From: Jaltomata sinuosa
Lineage: Eukaryota; Streptophyta; Magnoliopsida; Solanales; Solanaceae
DNA: 64,000 bases
NCBI GenBank assembly: GCA_003996215.1
Contig: QJPP01007216.1
Span: forward strand, 1 to 64,000
Direction of reading: 5' to 3'
Both the position numbers and the translations under genes were made by a program. The notes beneath the pieces were generated by a model that saw nothing but the letters and a program-made list of their open reading frames with translations, did no database searches and was not told the DNA's origin. Positions 43,850-56,692 of the stretch are shown here, piece after piece (the first letter of the stretch is position 1; each line of letters opens with the position of its first letter).

Positions 43850-45440
43850 GGGATAATTTCATAAAAGTGCATATAGAAAACTTATGTTGCAAACAAGTAG
43901 CCAAAAACTTATTCATAAAAGTGCATATAGCAAACTTACATTGCAAACAAGTAGCCAAAAACTTACATTACAATTTCATAGCCCAAAATTGATTTGGCTC
44001 ATAAGTGAAAACTAACATTTTCTAGCAGTTCCTCCTCCTCCTCCTCCTCCTCCTTCTTCTCAATTTTACTAATATCTCAACAAAATGAACAATTACATGA
44101 CAATTCTTGTTGATTCTTTCCTAGTTTATTTGGATGAACAATTTCATGACAACTCTTGTTATTTTTTTCTGATTTTTTTTTGGATGTTCAGCCACTATTG
44201 AATCTCAAAACTTCAAAATTGAAAATTAAATTTTCGTAACTAAGCTATATTTTGAATGGGTATGGTTACAAAAGATCGGTTATGTATTGAGAAGTTCAAA
44301 TCTGAAATTTTGGATGATTTGGTGTAATTTGAGGTGTTTTTGGATAAATTTGATGCTTGAATTCGAGGAAGAAGATGAAGTTTGTTTCTTGTATATCTTT
44401 GTATATTTTATTGTATATTATTGTATATACAATACATTTTTCTTATTTTGGTGATTTTCTTCTTTCTCCCCATTTTATACACACTTATACAATGTAGATA
44501 CATTGTTTTAATATTATATATACATATGTATATATTTGTATAATTATGTATATCATTATATAATTTTATATATATACACACACACACACACACAACAACA
44601 ACAACAACAATATTATGCAAAATCATAAGAGGTGTATGATACACTATTATACAATTAATTAATTTTATCTTTTTTTCTTGATTTCAAACATCAGATTCAT
44701 TCAAAAATACCTTAATAATTGCAATAAATCGCTCAAAAAACTGTATTATATATACAATATTATACAATACAGTATACAAATATATACATTGTTATACAAA
44801 AAAATAAACTTCATCTTCTTCCTGAATCCAAACACCAAATTCATCCAAAAACACCTTAAAATTACACCAAATCATCCAAAATTTAGATTTGGACTCATCA
44901 ATACATAATCGATCTTTTATAATCATATCCACTCGAAATAGAGGTTACTTATAAAAATTTGATTTTTAAATTTGAAACTTCGAGCTTCATATAATGACTG
45001 AAAATTCAAAAAAATTATGCTACAACTATTTTGACCCTTTATTCGTCACTGATATTGAAAATATTGAAGAATTTCTAATACCTATGGACCCAAAAAATTT
45101 GGATTTGTATCATCAGAAATTTTAAACCCAAATCTAACAATCTCCAATTGAAAGGATGGGGCAGGTGAATGGTGGAGTGGGATGGGTGGAGGGACCTAAT
45201 TTGAGGTAAAACAGATAAGTGAAAATAGATGGGTTTCTTATTTTCTTCACTTAATTTTTTTTTTGATAAATGTTGATGAAAGAAAGAAGAAAGAAGAAAG
45301 AAGTAAGAAGATGAAGATGAAAAATGAGATGAGCAGAATGTGGAGAGAGAGAGAGACTTTGGCCATTTTGGTAAGAACTTAAAAAGTGGGCTATATTTTG
45401 CAATATAACTTTGCTGGATGCACTTTTATATAATTTTTGC
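43850..45440. mobile_element. Foldback-type element with long inverted arms
   Basis: Left arm 43850-44460 and right arm about 44790-45440 are inverted copies: ataaaagtgcatatagcaaa pairs with tttgctggatgcacttttat at the ends, and ggatgatttggtgtaatttg with aattacaccaaatcatccaa nearer the centre. The left tip has a 54-bp direct duplication (43861, 43915). The centre holds (TCC)n, (CA)n and TATACA-rich sequence. No transposase. The target duplication is unclear. Confidence 0.7.
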
Positions 45441-46579
45441 TAAAAAGAACGATGCCGCTATGCTGGGAATGAGTCAGACCTTTCAATTTGGCACACAATA
45501 GCGATGAAATTGCAAAATTTAAAATATAAAAAGAACCCAAAAAAAATACCTTAAGTGTGAAGAGAACCCAAAACAACCCGAATAGAAGAAAATGAATAGA
45601 AAAAAAAGAAAATCTGAGGATTAAACCACAACAACCATTATATTGTAAAATTATGTAGGTAGAGAACTCAAAAGAATAGGAGAAAATATGAAGGAAAAAG
45701 AGAAGATATGGGCAAATTTAATTGAAAAAGGAAATGCAGCAAGAACCTAAGAATTAAAAAAGTATAGAATAAGAAAAAGCATAAAAGAAAGAAGATGAGG
45801 GAACTCTATACCTGAAATTATGCGTTGACAGCAGGAGTTAATAACATATTAGTCTAAATTGGAAAGAATTACATATTCTTTAGACCCGTAAGGATTTGTA
45901 CAGCTATGTAGTAAATTGAGTAATGCACATGCAATATGAAATCCTAATATAAAATTAAATGCTATGAAATTAAAATTTACCATAAAATTTTATTTGAACA
46001 TACAATTTAAATTTCTTAAGTAATTTTTTTCATAAACATAAAAACTTTACAAATTATGAAAACTATTAAAATATCTCCAATTCTTACACAATCTTATCAA
46101 ATGAACATACTATAATTCATAAACAAGATATCAAAATATCCTAAGGCGTTGGATAAATTACATTGCTCCTTTTATAAATAAATATTTACGGTCATAAACT
46201 TTCAAAGATACATAACTTTATAAAAATCCACTAATCAATAATAGTAATAACTAGTTATTTTTTTAATATAATTTTTTTACATAGTACCGATAAACTTTTC
46301 ACGCAAATATGACTCATTTTTATAACATTTAAAAATAATGAGTCTTTTTTGAAAATAAAATATGAACTTATGAATCAAGTTATACGTAAAAAAAAAGTCT
46401 CAAATCATATAATTTTAAAGAAATTAATATTTAAAATCATGATCTTTAATCACATATCCAAACTCTAATTCAAAATCATAATTTCATATATCATGTCCAA
46501 GACATCCTCAACTTGAAATCTAAGGACCAAAACAAATATGTCGGAAAAAAATAGAAAAGAAGAGGGGATTTTGAATTAA
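45441..46579. other. No gene; AT-rich filler
   Basis: Long A- and T-rich runs, no domain in any frame, no convincing repeat ends. Nothing could be assigned. Confidence 0.4.
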
Positions 46580-47094
46580 GAGTGACAAAAAAGTGTTGAA
46601 ATGTAAAAAAAGTGACTCAAGTCTTAAGAATTGAGTGTAGGTGACAAGTTTATGGTTAAAATTTAATGATATTTGGCCATATTCAAATAAGTCCTCAAGT
46701 TTTCTATTTTACACTTTAACCCAATAAAATAAAACCCTAATTTGGGGGAAAATAACCGCTATTTTCTTCCCATTCGTTTACCCGTATTTTTCTTCTTCTT
46801 CTTCCTCTCTCACCTGCGTTTTCTTCTTCCTCTTCTCTTTTTCTGCGTTTTTTTTCTTCTTCTTCTCTATTTTGCTGTTCTCATATTGGTGTTGGTGTTG
46901 CTTTTGGAGTGAGAGCTTGTTTTTTTAAAAAATTGATAGAGAAAAATAATAATTTCTCTCAATTTTGGACTAAATTTTGTTCGTGTAACTTTGAAAATTA
47001 CTTGAGAGGTAATTTTTAATCATTTTGGTAAGTGAATTCATATAGTTTTTGTGTGTATTGTTCATTTGAGTTTCGTATTTTGTACTGTTGTTTC

Positions 47095-47405
47095 AGCTAT
47101 TTCTGCAGTTTCAGCAACTGCTGCAGCAGGTGTTGAAATAGATCGAGCAGTTGCTGAAAAATATGCAACAATAATTGAAATATTTTTCAGCAACTGCTGA
47201 ACCAGATGCAACTATTGAATATGTTTCAGCAGTTGCTACATCTATTTCAACACTTGTTGAACAGTTTTTAGTAATTGGTGAATCTATTGCAGTACTTGCT
47301 GCAGCAATTGATGAAACAGATACAACAGTTGCTGAATAATATACAGTAACTGATGTATCTGTAACTTCAATTGATGAAGCAGTTGCTGAGTAAAATACAT
47401 GAATT
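47095..47405. repeat. CAGCAAYTGCTG-type palindromic repeats, 5' of the transposase
   Basis: Strings such as cagcaactgctgcagcag, ttgctgaaa and gatgcaac recur about every 20-30 bases in both orientations. The same motif family appears at 49075-49190, 50100-52280, 53220-53480 and 55030-55600, always in non-coding parts of the MULE. Confidence 0.7.
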
Positions 47406-47490
47406 GTTGCATTTTAGTACAGTTTTTCTCACGTCATGACTATTTTTTTATTTCAAATCATAATATCTTCAGGTACCTTCAACATCATTA

Positions 47491-49936
47491 ATGGAGGACA
47501 AAATAACATTAGGGGTTGATTGTCATGGTGAATGGGTTGAGTCCAACAATTATTTTATTTGGCGTTGGAAAGGTAAAGAAATGGTTGAGACGATAGCGAT
47601 AACTGTACATCGAGTTACCAATTGTGAATTAAATTGTGAGTTGAAAGATATTGCCATCACTTACATGCACAGTTGTGGTGAAAAGCAGAGGGCGACTCCT
47701 TTTAAGATAAAAAATTAAGTTAGTTTATGTACTTATTTGGAAGATGAAGGTAGATCAATTTTAAGGGTATACTTGATTGAAAGATTGGTAGAGAACCACA
47801 ATACATCTCAAAACCAATAAATGTTAAATGATGAATGTGACTTGGTGAATATGCATATTCCAGATAAAGAAAGTGGAGGTGAGCAGACACCTACTCCTGA
47901 AGTTGCAAGCAATACACCGAGAAATACATAATCAACACAGTCGAATCATGTTCAAGATGATGAAACAGGTTTTTACAATGGTATGTCATTCAAGAATAAG
48001 CAAGATCTAGATATTGCACTGAAAATTGCTTGTGTGAAGAAAGATTTCAGATTTAAAAAGGTGATAAACTCACGTTTTGTGTATTGTGTCAAATGTGAGT
48101 ATCCTGAGTGCAAGTGGTGGCTGAGAGTCGTAAAGCTTAAAAGTTCTGATAGGTTTTACATCAGAAAGTATGAAAAGTTTCACACATGTGGTTCTCAACA
48201 TCTTACGAGCCATAATCCACACGCCACAGCAAAAGTCATTGGTGCATACTTCAAAGATAAGTTTCCTGAAGGTAAAGACCCATCTACAAAAGATATTAAG
48301 ACTTCAATTCATGTTGAATTGGGCTGCAAGGTCAGTTATTGGAAGATTTGGAAGGGAAGCGAGATTGTGAAGTCTTTGATAAGGGGAACACATGAACATG
48401 GATATGCAGTGCTTGATGCATATCGTTATATGCTTAGCATAGTAAATTCGGGAACTAAGACATCATTGGAGCTTAATGAAAATGGTAAGTTCAAATATTT
48501 TTTTGTGGCAATGGGAGCTTGGATTCTTGGTTTTAGGCATATGAGAAAAGTCATAGCTGTTGATGAAACATTTTTAAAGGGCAAGTACGGTGGAATGTTG
48601 TTGTCTGCTGTTGCACAAGATGCAGAGAATCATATTTTTCCAGTGATATTTTGTGTAGTAGACTCTGAGTGTGATACCTCCTATCGATACTTTTTTGAGC
48701 AAATGAGCAGCTTTTTAGATGACACCTTTGAATTGTGCATAATTTATGATCGACATCCAAGTATTAAAAAAATGATTTTAATTATCTACCCTTTATCTCA
48801 TTATGGTTGTTGCATGTGGCACCTCGGAGAAAATATCCGAACTAACTTTCACAATGGAAAAGTCATCTACCACTTTTATAAAGCAGCACAAGAGTATAAC
48901 GAAGATGAGTTCAATGATCACTTCAAGCAAATTAGAGATATGGTTCCAGGGGCAGCCGCACATCTTGAACATGTTGAATTTCATAGATGGAGCAGAGCAT
49001 TCCCGGAAAATAGGTATACCTTATTGTTATTATTATCATATTTTGGAGAGCTTGACCATATTTAAGGTGCAGTACTCTGCAGTAGCTGCTGCATTTGTTG
49101 CAGCAACTGATGCATCTGTTACATCAACTTGTTGCATCTATTGCAGCAACTTGTTGCATCTGCTGCAGTAACTGATGAAACAAATACAACAAGTGATAGG
49201 TTTTTAATTTTGATATGGCTCGAATATCTACACATTATTAAAAGTATTAATTATTCATTTTTACTAGTTTAATATTATGACATCAAATATTGCTGAGTCG
49301 ATTAACGCTTTGTTTGTTGATGAAAGAGAATTTTCCATTAATGCTCTATTTGATGAAATAAACAAGAATTTTGCAGAAAAATTTCACCAAAGACGTATGC
49401 AATTTCTCAATGCACCAACTATCTTTGTCCCTTCGATAAAAGATGTTATTGCAAAAAATATTAATTTGGGGAACAATCTATTGGTTCATCAAATTGCTAA
49501 CTACAGATATGTTGTCTCCGGTCATGATACAGTTGCAATGGTCGATTTACATTGCAAATCTTGTACTTGTAGGGTCTTTGATCTTGATAAAATACCTTGT
49601 CCACATGCTATGGCGGTGCTCCGCTCTCAATATGATAAAGATTATGGGAGACGCATTTATGAGTATTCCTCTCCATATTATAAGGTAGAGACATATCTTT
49701 TTGCATATATGGAGGAAATTAAACCTGTGCCATCTGAAGAATCTTGGGAAATTCCCATAGAAATTTTAGAGAGGGAAATATCTCCTCCATATGTTGAGCC
49801 AGAAAAGTTGGGAAGAAAGGCAAAAAAGAAGCGAAAAAGTATCGGAGAATCATTTCCAAGCAAAAAGAACAAATGTTCCATATGCAAAAGAGTTGGGCAC
49901 AAAAGAACTACATGCTCAGAGAGAAATGCTTCATAA
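47491..49936 (+). pseudogene. MuDR-type transposase
   Basis: The N-terminal part (47491-47982) is broken by three stops. 47983-49065 carries the zinc-finger DNA-binding domain (CVKCEYPECKWWLR ... FHTCGSQH) and the MULE core: catalytic Asp in VIAVDETFLKGKYGG (48554), a second in IYDRHPSIKK (48745), and CMWHLGENIRTNF. A 0.2-kb non-coding stretch full of CAGCAA-type repeats (49066-49267, intron or insertion) precedes the C-terminal part 49277-49936 with MTSNIAESINALF, a SWIM finger (CTCRVFDLDKIPCPHAMAVL) and a CX2CX4HX4C knuckle (CSICKRVGHKRTTC). The product would bind TIRs and cut them. Confidence 0.88.
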
Positions 49937-50224
49937 GAACACTTACTTTTACTAGTTGTTGTTTGTGAACTTGTTTCATTTTCCATTTTGATCTTTTTGT
50001 TGTTGTTGTTGTTTGGGTACTTTTCTTATTGAATGCTTCAGTTATCAAGAGATTGCATATTAAATTTCAAGTGATTGTATGTTGTACTAATTTATTGCAG
50101 CAGTTTACAATAATTACTATAAAAATCACAGCAATTGCTGGGAGAGTCCCAGCCTGAATAATCAATTTACTATAGCAACTAACTTGCTATAGAAAAATTC
50201 AGCAACTGCTAAACAATTCACAAT

Positions 50225-51690
50225 AATTAACTAACTGCTAAACAATTCACATATTACTTGTCTAATTACCATCTCATTGTATAAGATCACTACTGAATCT
50301 AGTTTTTAGTCTTAAATTGAATTAACACCACCCCATTTATCATTAGATATGATTGATTCATTCAACTAGTGATTAATTTACTATAACAATTAACTAACTT
50401 GATATAAAAAAATTCAGCAACCGCTAGACAATTCACAACAATTAACTAACTTGATATGAGTAGTTTCAGCAATTGCCAAGAGAGTCCTAGCAAGTAGCTA
50501 ACTTGCTAAGAGATTTTACAGCAATTGCTAGAACACTTTCAGCAACTAGCTAACTTGCTACAACAAATTTAATTAAGATCACTACTAAATCTACCTTTTA
50601 GTCTTAAATTGGACTAACATCACTTTATTTATTGATAAATATGATTGATCCAATCAACTAATAATCAATTTACTCAATTAACATTGACTTACATGTGCAA
50701 TTGCTCAATTGATCACATATTACTTATCTAATTACTATCTCATAGTATAAGATCACTACTGAATCTAGTTTTAAGTCTTAAATTAAATTAACACCACCTC
50801 ATTTATCATTAGATATGATCGATTCATTCAACTAATGATTAATTTACTATAACAATTAACTAACTTGATATAGAAAAATTCAGCAACCGCTAGACAATTC
50901 ACAACAGTTAACCAACTTGCTATGAGTAGTTTCAGCAATTGCTAAGAGAGTCCCAGCAAGTAGTTAACTTGCTGAGAGATTTTACAGCAATTGCTAGAAC
51001 ACTTTCAGCAATTAGCTAACTTGCTACAACAAGTTCAATTAAGATTACTACTAAATCTACCTTTTAGTCTTAAATTGGACTAACATCACTCTATTTATTA
51101 ATAAATATGATTGATTCAATCAATTAATAATAAATTTACTCAATTAATATCGACTTACATGTGCAATTGCTCAGTTGATCACATATTACTTGTTTAATTA
51201 CTATCTCATTGTATAAGCTCACTACTGAATCTAGTTTTTAGTCTCAAATTGAATTAACACCACCCCATTTATCATTAGATATGATTGATTCATTCAACTA
51301 ATAATCAATTTACTCGATCAATATCGACTTACATGTACAATTGCTCAATTGATCACATATTACTTGTCTAATTACTATCTCATTGTATAAGCTCACTATT
51401 GAATCTAGTTTTTAGTCTCAAATTGAATTAACACCACCCCATTTATCATTAGATATGATTGATTCATTAAACTAATAATTAATTTACTCGATCAATATCG
51501 ACTTACATGTATAATTTCTCAATTGATCATATATTACTTGTCTAATTACTATCTCATTATATAAGATCACTACTGAATCTAGTTTTTAGTCTTAAATTGA
51601 ACTAACACCACCCCATTTATCATTAGATATGATTGATTCATTCAACTAATAATCAATTTACTTGATCAATATCGACTTATATGTACAATT
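50225..51690 (+). repeat. Satellite-like tandem repeat, about 175-bp unit
   Basis: The block cacatattacttgtctaatt ... tctcattgtataag ... ctgaatctagtttttagtct ... accaccccatttatcattag recurs at about 51180, 51354 and 51529 (steps of 174-175 bp), with earlier copies near 50256 and 50706 spaced wider by inserts of the CAGCAA-type motif. Seven or so copies in all, lying between the two convergent MULE genes. Confidence 0.8.
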
Positions 51691-52230
51691 CTCAACAAGT
51701 AGCTAACTTGCTAAGGCATTTTACAACAATTGCTAAAATAATCTGAGGCATTTTATAGAAATTGCTAGGAGAGTCTCAGCAAATAGCTAATTTGCTGAGG
51801 CATTTTATAGTAATTGCTAGGAGAGTCTCAGCAAATAGCTAATTTGCCGAGGCATTTTATAGTAATTGCTAGGAGAGTCTCAACAAATAGCTAACTTGCT
51901 GAGGCATTTTACCGCAATTGCTAAAACATATTCAGCAAGTAGCTAACTTGCTGAGGCAGTTTACAATAATTTTTTGGAGAGTCTCAGCAAATAGCCAACT
52001 TGCTGAGGCATTTTATAGTAATTGCTAGGAGAGTCTTAGCAAATAGCTAACTTGCTGAGATATTTTACAACAATTGCTAGGAGAGTCTCAGCAAATAGCC
52101 AACTTGCTGAGGTATTTTATAGTAATTGATAGGAGAGTCTCAGCAAATAACTAACTTGCTGAGGTATTTTACAGAAATAGCTAAAAAAAATCAGAAAATA
52201 GCTAACTTGCTGAGGCATTTTACAACAATT
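51690..52230 (+). repeat. 52-bp tandem repeat with an internal palindrome
   Basis: Unit ctcagcaaatagctaatttg plus ctgaggcattttatagtaat plus tgctaggagagt. Starts at 51775 and 51827 show the 52-bp step; about nine or ten units. Each contains tcagcaaatagctaatttgc-tga, which pairs with itself, so single strands would form a series of hairpins. Confidence 0.85.
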
Positions 52231-52443
52231 GCTAACAAATATTCAGAATTGCTACGAAATTCTCAGTATAATTCAACAGTTGCTATAGTAGAATTTAACA
52301 ATTGAAAAACAATAAACACAAATTATAATATTAAACATATTCTAATATTCAACACAACAACTAATATTTAGATAAATCCAACAGATTCAAACATTCAATA
52401 AACTAATCAAAAAATATAATTAAAATATATTGTTTTGATTCAA

Positions 52444-54961
52444 CTAAGGCACGAAACAAACATTCTCTACCACATATGTCGATTGTTGCCCCTTTGTAGT
52501 CTCCGCTGCCTTTTTCTTGGCACTTACCAGTGTTTTTGAAATTTCTCTTCTCCTCTTTTGTAGTCGAAAAGGAGTATATGATGACGAAACCCTTGATGAT
52601 GGAATGATACCCCTCTTAGATATCATGGTATTGACGGCTTGCTCTAAAGACTCCATCTTTGAAGTCAACAAATTTATCTTCTCAGTGCACTTTAAACACC
52701 CACAAGAACAAGAAGGCACCTTAGAGGTACCGGCACCAACAGTAAAAGATCTACCCATTGTGAATGAAGTTTGAATATCTCCTCCATCAACACCACCAAT
52801 AACTGGAGAAGATCCTCCTCTTCCACCATCACCACCAAGATCACCAAAGCCACTATTCATAATCGGAGAAGATCCTCCTTTTCCACCAACACCAGCATCA
52901 ACACCATCTTTATCATTCAATGTTGCATCATCCACAATATTTGTCAGAACATCATCAATAATCTTTGAAGCATTGAATTTATCATCAACCACAGAGAAAT
53001 CTCTTCTAATGGCAGTCACTCCGGTCAAATCTTTCACTAGCTTTTCAATCTTTAGATCTTGCTTTTCTACTTCCAAGGATATAAATTCAATCAAAAAATC
53101 CATCTGCTTCTCACTTTCAGTAGGAAGTATCCATGGGTACACAAACTACATGTAAAATAAAATTAAATCAACAAATAGAATAAAATATAAAAAAATTTGT
53201 ATAAAATTACATCAACAAATTACAGTAACTGCTGAAACATATGCATCAACTGCTACAAACTGACTTCTAAAACATATATAGCAGCTGTAGTTGTTTGCAG
53301 CAGTTGCTGCATATGTTTCAGCAGTTGCTGTATAGTTGCAACAATTGCTGAAGCATATGCAACAACTGCTGCAAACAACTGCAGCTGTCATATATGTTTT
53401 AGAAGTCAGTTTCAAGAGTTGTTAAGCAATTACCATATATATTTTAGCAAATGCTAAACAACTGCAGTGGTTTCTGCAAACAATAACAATAACAAAATGA
53501 GGCTTACCGAGTCTTATGAAGGTTCAAATAACTCATGAGTCTCAACTTTATTGTTGTTGATCGTCGCTAGCCATCTAAGGATCCTTGGAGATGACACTTC
53601 TTCATCAAACTCCTTAAATTGCTTCCAAATATAAGAAATGGCTTCAAATGTCCAAGCCTATATACAATCATATCATAAATGATCAAGAAGATAATAAATG
53701 AAATATAAATTTATTATTAATTAAAAAATAATTTATAAAGAAAAAAAGTTTACCATGAAAGCCCACGAAAATCCATAAAGGTTGCTGGTCTTAACAGTTG
53801 GACTCGCAACACTCTTTAGATACTTTAATGTGAGAGAATAGCTTTCTAGACCCCATGGATGGGCACAAAATGCTTCTCGATCAGCTGAGAGTTCAAACCA
53901 ATTACCAGGAGCATTTGTCCCTGAATCTTTACCGCAAAGAATACTATGCACAAAATAAACTAAGCACAACGACTTCTTCACACTTTTTTTAATCTCCTTA
54001 GACTTCAAAAGTTCAAGTAGCTGGTTTTCCTTGCAATGCTTCTTTCCCATCGCATTAAGAATTTGTTGATATCTGTTATCTGCCTTAGCTGACTTGGCAA
54101 CATGATGATGAGGTAAATTACAGTTCAAATCAGTGATAATGGCGAACTCTTTCATGCCAAAACAAACAGGCATGTCGCAATAATTTATCCACAACTCATA
54201 TGTTCTCTCACTTTTAATTCGGCGTCGAAGAAGTTGATATACCAACTTCATTTGAAACCGAGCATTCACACTTTCATCTAGGTCTAGATATTTTCCAAAA
54301 ACCGTAGACCTAAAGAATTTTTCCAAATTTTGTTCCTTTAGCATTCTTCTAAACTCATTAAATGGCTTACCCATTCCAGAACTTTCCACAACATCACCCA
54401 TCATATCTTGATGGGTATCCATATATGTCTCAAAGCCGTAAGATGAATACTTGATAGGCCTGACAAATTCGGCTGAAGGACTGGCAACAGAAGGACTAGT
54501 AACTGAAGGACTGATGGCTGAAGGACTGGCAACAAAAGGACTAGCAACTGAAGGACTGACGGCTGAAGGACTGGCCGATGGAGATTCTGTTACAGGTGTG
54601 TCATGACAATTTTTTGATCTAAGCTCGTCCTGTTCATCCTCATCTTGTGCAGCCTCGCCATCATCTTCAATATCTTTTGAATTGTCAGCAGAAGCAGAAT
54701 CATCTACATCTTTGGAAGAATCATCCTTTTTTCATATTCTTCTTCTTCTTCTATAGACTGCTCCAAACCCTCATCCAGTTTCCTAGGACTTGATGGTGCC
54801 TCACTCTCAACAATAACATTTTCAGCAAGATTTGCTAACTGTGTTTCATCCATGTCCTTATTTTGTTGTTCTTCATTCTCTCTTTGTGTACTAATTCGCT
54901 TTCTTTTTGAACTTCTAGTAGGAACATCATCTCTAGAATTTTTTCTTTTACTTCGAGCCAT
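52444..54961 (-). pseudogene. MULE-carried DUF1985 gene, three exons, protease domain missing
   Basis: Reading leftwards: exon 1 54961-53754, exon 2 53657-53508, exon 3 53145-52444, all joined in phase 0 with GT..AG borders. The N-terminus is a nuclear-targeting basic stretch (MARSKRKN, RSSKRKR), then an acidic region and a Pro-Ser repeat (SPSVASPSA type, 54460-54590). The DUF1985 domain lies in exon 1 (YELWINYCDMPVCFGMKEFA, LVYFVHSILCG). Exon 3 has a Gly-Asp-rich linker, a Cys cluster (SCSCGCLKC) and a basic tail. One frameshift in an A-run near 54730 and one TAA at 53516-53514 break it. The ULP1-like (C48) peptidase that usually follows is not present. Confidence 0.75.
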
Positions 54962-56022
54962 TTAATCTACACACCTGAGACAAAATAGAAATAATCTATT
55001 AATTTAACCAATCATTCTAAATAAAGAGAAAAGTAAAGCAATTGCTGAAGTTGATGAAGCAACAGTTGCAGCAAATGCTTAAATTGCTATAGAAACTCTA
55101 GAAATTGTTCTACATACTTCAGCAGTTGTTGTGACAAATTTAGCAGACTTGCTATAGCAATCTCATCAACTGCTTCATCTATTCACAACAAATTCTGAGA
55201 TTATTGCCGCAGATACACATTTTTCAAGCTAAATACTTTGAAATCATTTTATTTACACACATGATACAAAATAAAACTTATCAGTTAATTTTACTAATCA
55301 TTCAAAATATATAAGGAAAGAAAATTACTACAATTGATCAAACAAATACACAAAATATTAATTTTTTTTAACAAATGAGTGAGTTGTTATAGAAATTTCA
55401 GCAATTGCTGAGGTCCTTGTAGCAAATTGTAAACCTATTGCAGCATATATATAGATATTTTCAAGTTGCTGCAGTAACTGCTGAAGTTGATGAAGCAACT
55501 GCTGAAGTTGCTGTAGAAAATTTAGCAGTTGTTGTAGTTACTTCATCAGTTGATTCAGAAACTTTAGCAATTTAACAGACTTGCTACAGCAACCTCAATA
55601 ATCGTGTGATTTATTCACTACAAATACACCAACAACACAGTCAAGAACATATTTTTCTCACCACAAATACAATAACGACCAAATCAACAAAGATATATTT
55701 TTCTCACCAAAAGTACAACAACAACCAAGAATAGATTTTTTCACCACAAGTACAACAACAATCAAGAACATATTTTTTCATCACAAATACAATAACAATC
55801 AAGAATATATTTTTCTCACCCAACAAGAACAATAAAATATGTGAAATTCATGTTGTTATTAGGGCATGCAACACTAAAATCATCATTTTCACTCAAACAA
55901 ATTGAACCCCTAACTGTGAGGAAAGAGAAAAGAGATTTACCTTTAAAAAAATCAAAACCCTAACTATGAGAGGAGACACGACGATAGCAGCAATAATTGC
56001 GATGGCAACAATGAACAGAATG

Positions 56023-56310
56023 AAGGAGGAGGAGGAGGAGGAGGAGGAGGAAGAGGAGGAGGAGGAGGAGGAGGAGGAGGAGGAGGGGGGGAGGGGGGAG
56101 GAGGAGGGGGGAGGGGGGCGGGGAGGGGGAGGGGGGAGGGCAGGGGGGGGGGGGAGGGGGAGGGGGAGGGGGAGGGGGAGGAGGAGGAGGAGGAGGAGGA
56201 GGAGGGAGGAGGGAGGAGGAGGAGGAGGAGGAGAGGAAGAAGGAGGAGGGGAAGAAGGAGAGGAAGAAGGAGGAGAAGGAGAAGGAGAAGAAGGAGGAGA
56301 AGGAGGAGGA
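56023..56310 (+). repeat. Polypurine (GGA/GAG) microsatellite tract
   Basis: About 290 bases almost without pyrimidines on the + strand, made of GGA, GAG and poly-G runs. It lies between the DUF1985 gene's upstream region and the right MULE end. Open frames through it are low-complexity artefacts. Confidence 0.9.
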
Positions 56311-56692
56311 TCGGTTCTTTTGATTTTGAGAGAAAGTTGAGAGAGGTTGAGTGGTTTGGAGAGAGAAGTTGAAGGGGTTTTGAATTTTTATAAAAATGAA
56401 ACAACTGATTTGGGGGTTATATGAATTGGAGTTATTTTGTAGTTTTTAAAAGATTAACATGTTTAATATATTACACTTCACACCCAAATTAACTTAATCA
56501 CAAATTAAGTATAACTTTGACCTTGGCTGGTCAGAGTTATCACCTTTTTTAATTTCAACACTTAAAAGACACCTCTTGCTCATTTTTCACAAAGAAGTAG
56601 GCATTTTATTTTTCTTCAAGCCAACCGAAGAACCTCCCTGGTGTCTTTCTTATCCATCCATCAGTATCAGGGCCGCAACGATGTTAGTGAGA

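Larger units (their letters stand above)
46580..56575. mobile_element. Mutator-like element (10 kb) with transposase and DUF1985 gene
   Basis: The left end (aagtgttgaaatgtaaaaaa at 46591) and the right end (ttttttaatttcaacactta at 56545) are inverted copies of each other and bound a transposase on + and a DUF1985 gene on -. DUF1985 genes linked to MULE transposases are known from the Kaonashi and similar ULP1-carrying MULEs. The flanks do not show a clear 9-bp duplication, so the exact ends are uncertain by several bases. Confidence 0.68.

Noticed and set aside
55964..56404. 146-codon minus and 124-codon plus frames rich in Leu/Pro/Ser or Glu/Gly
   Set aside because: Products of the purine microsatellite; no complexity and no domain.
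46565..56590. A 9-bp target duplication for the MULE
   Set aside because: Flanks around 46575 and 56580 share only a few bases; the ends are supported by inverted similarity alone.
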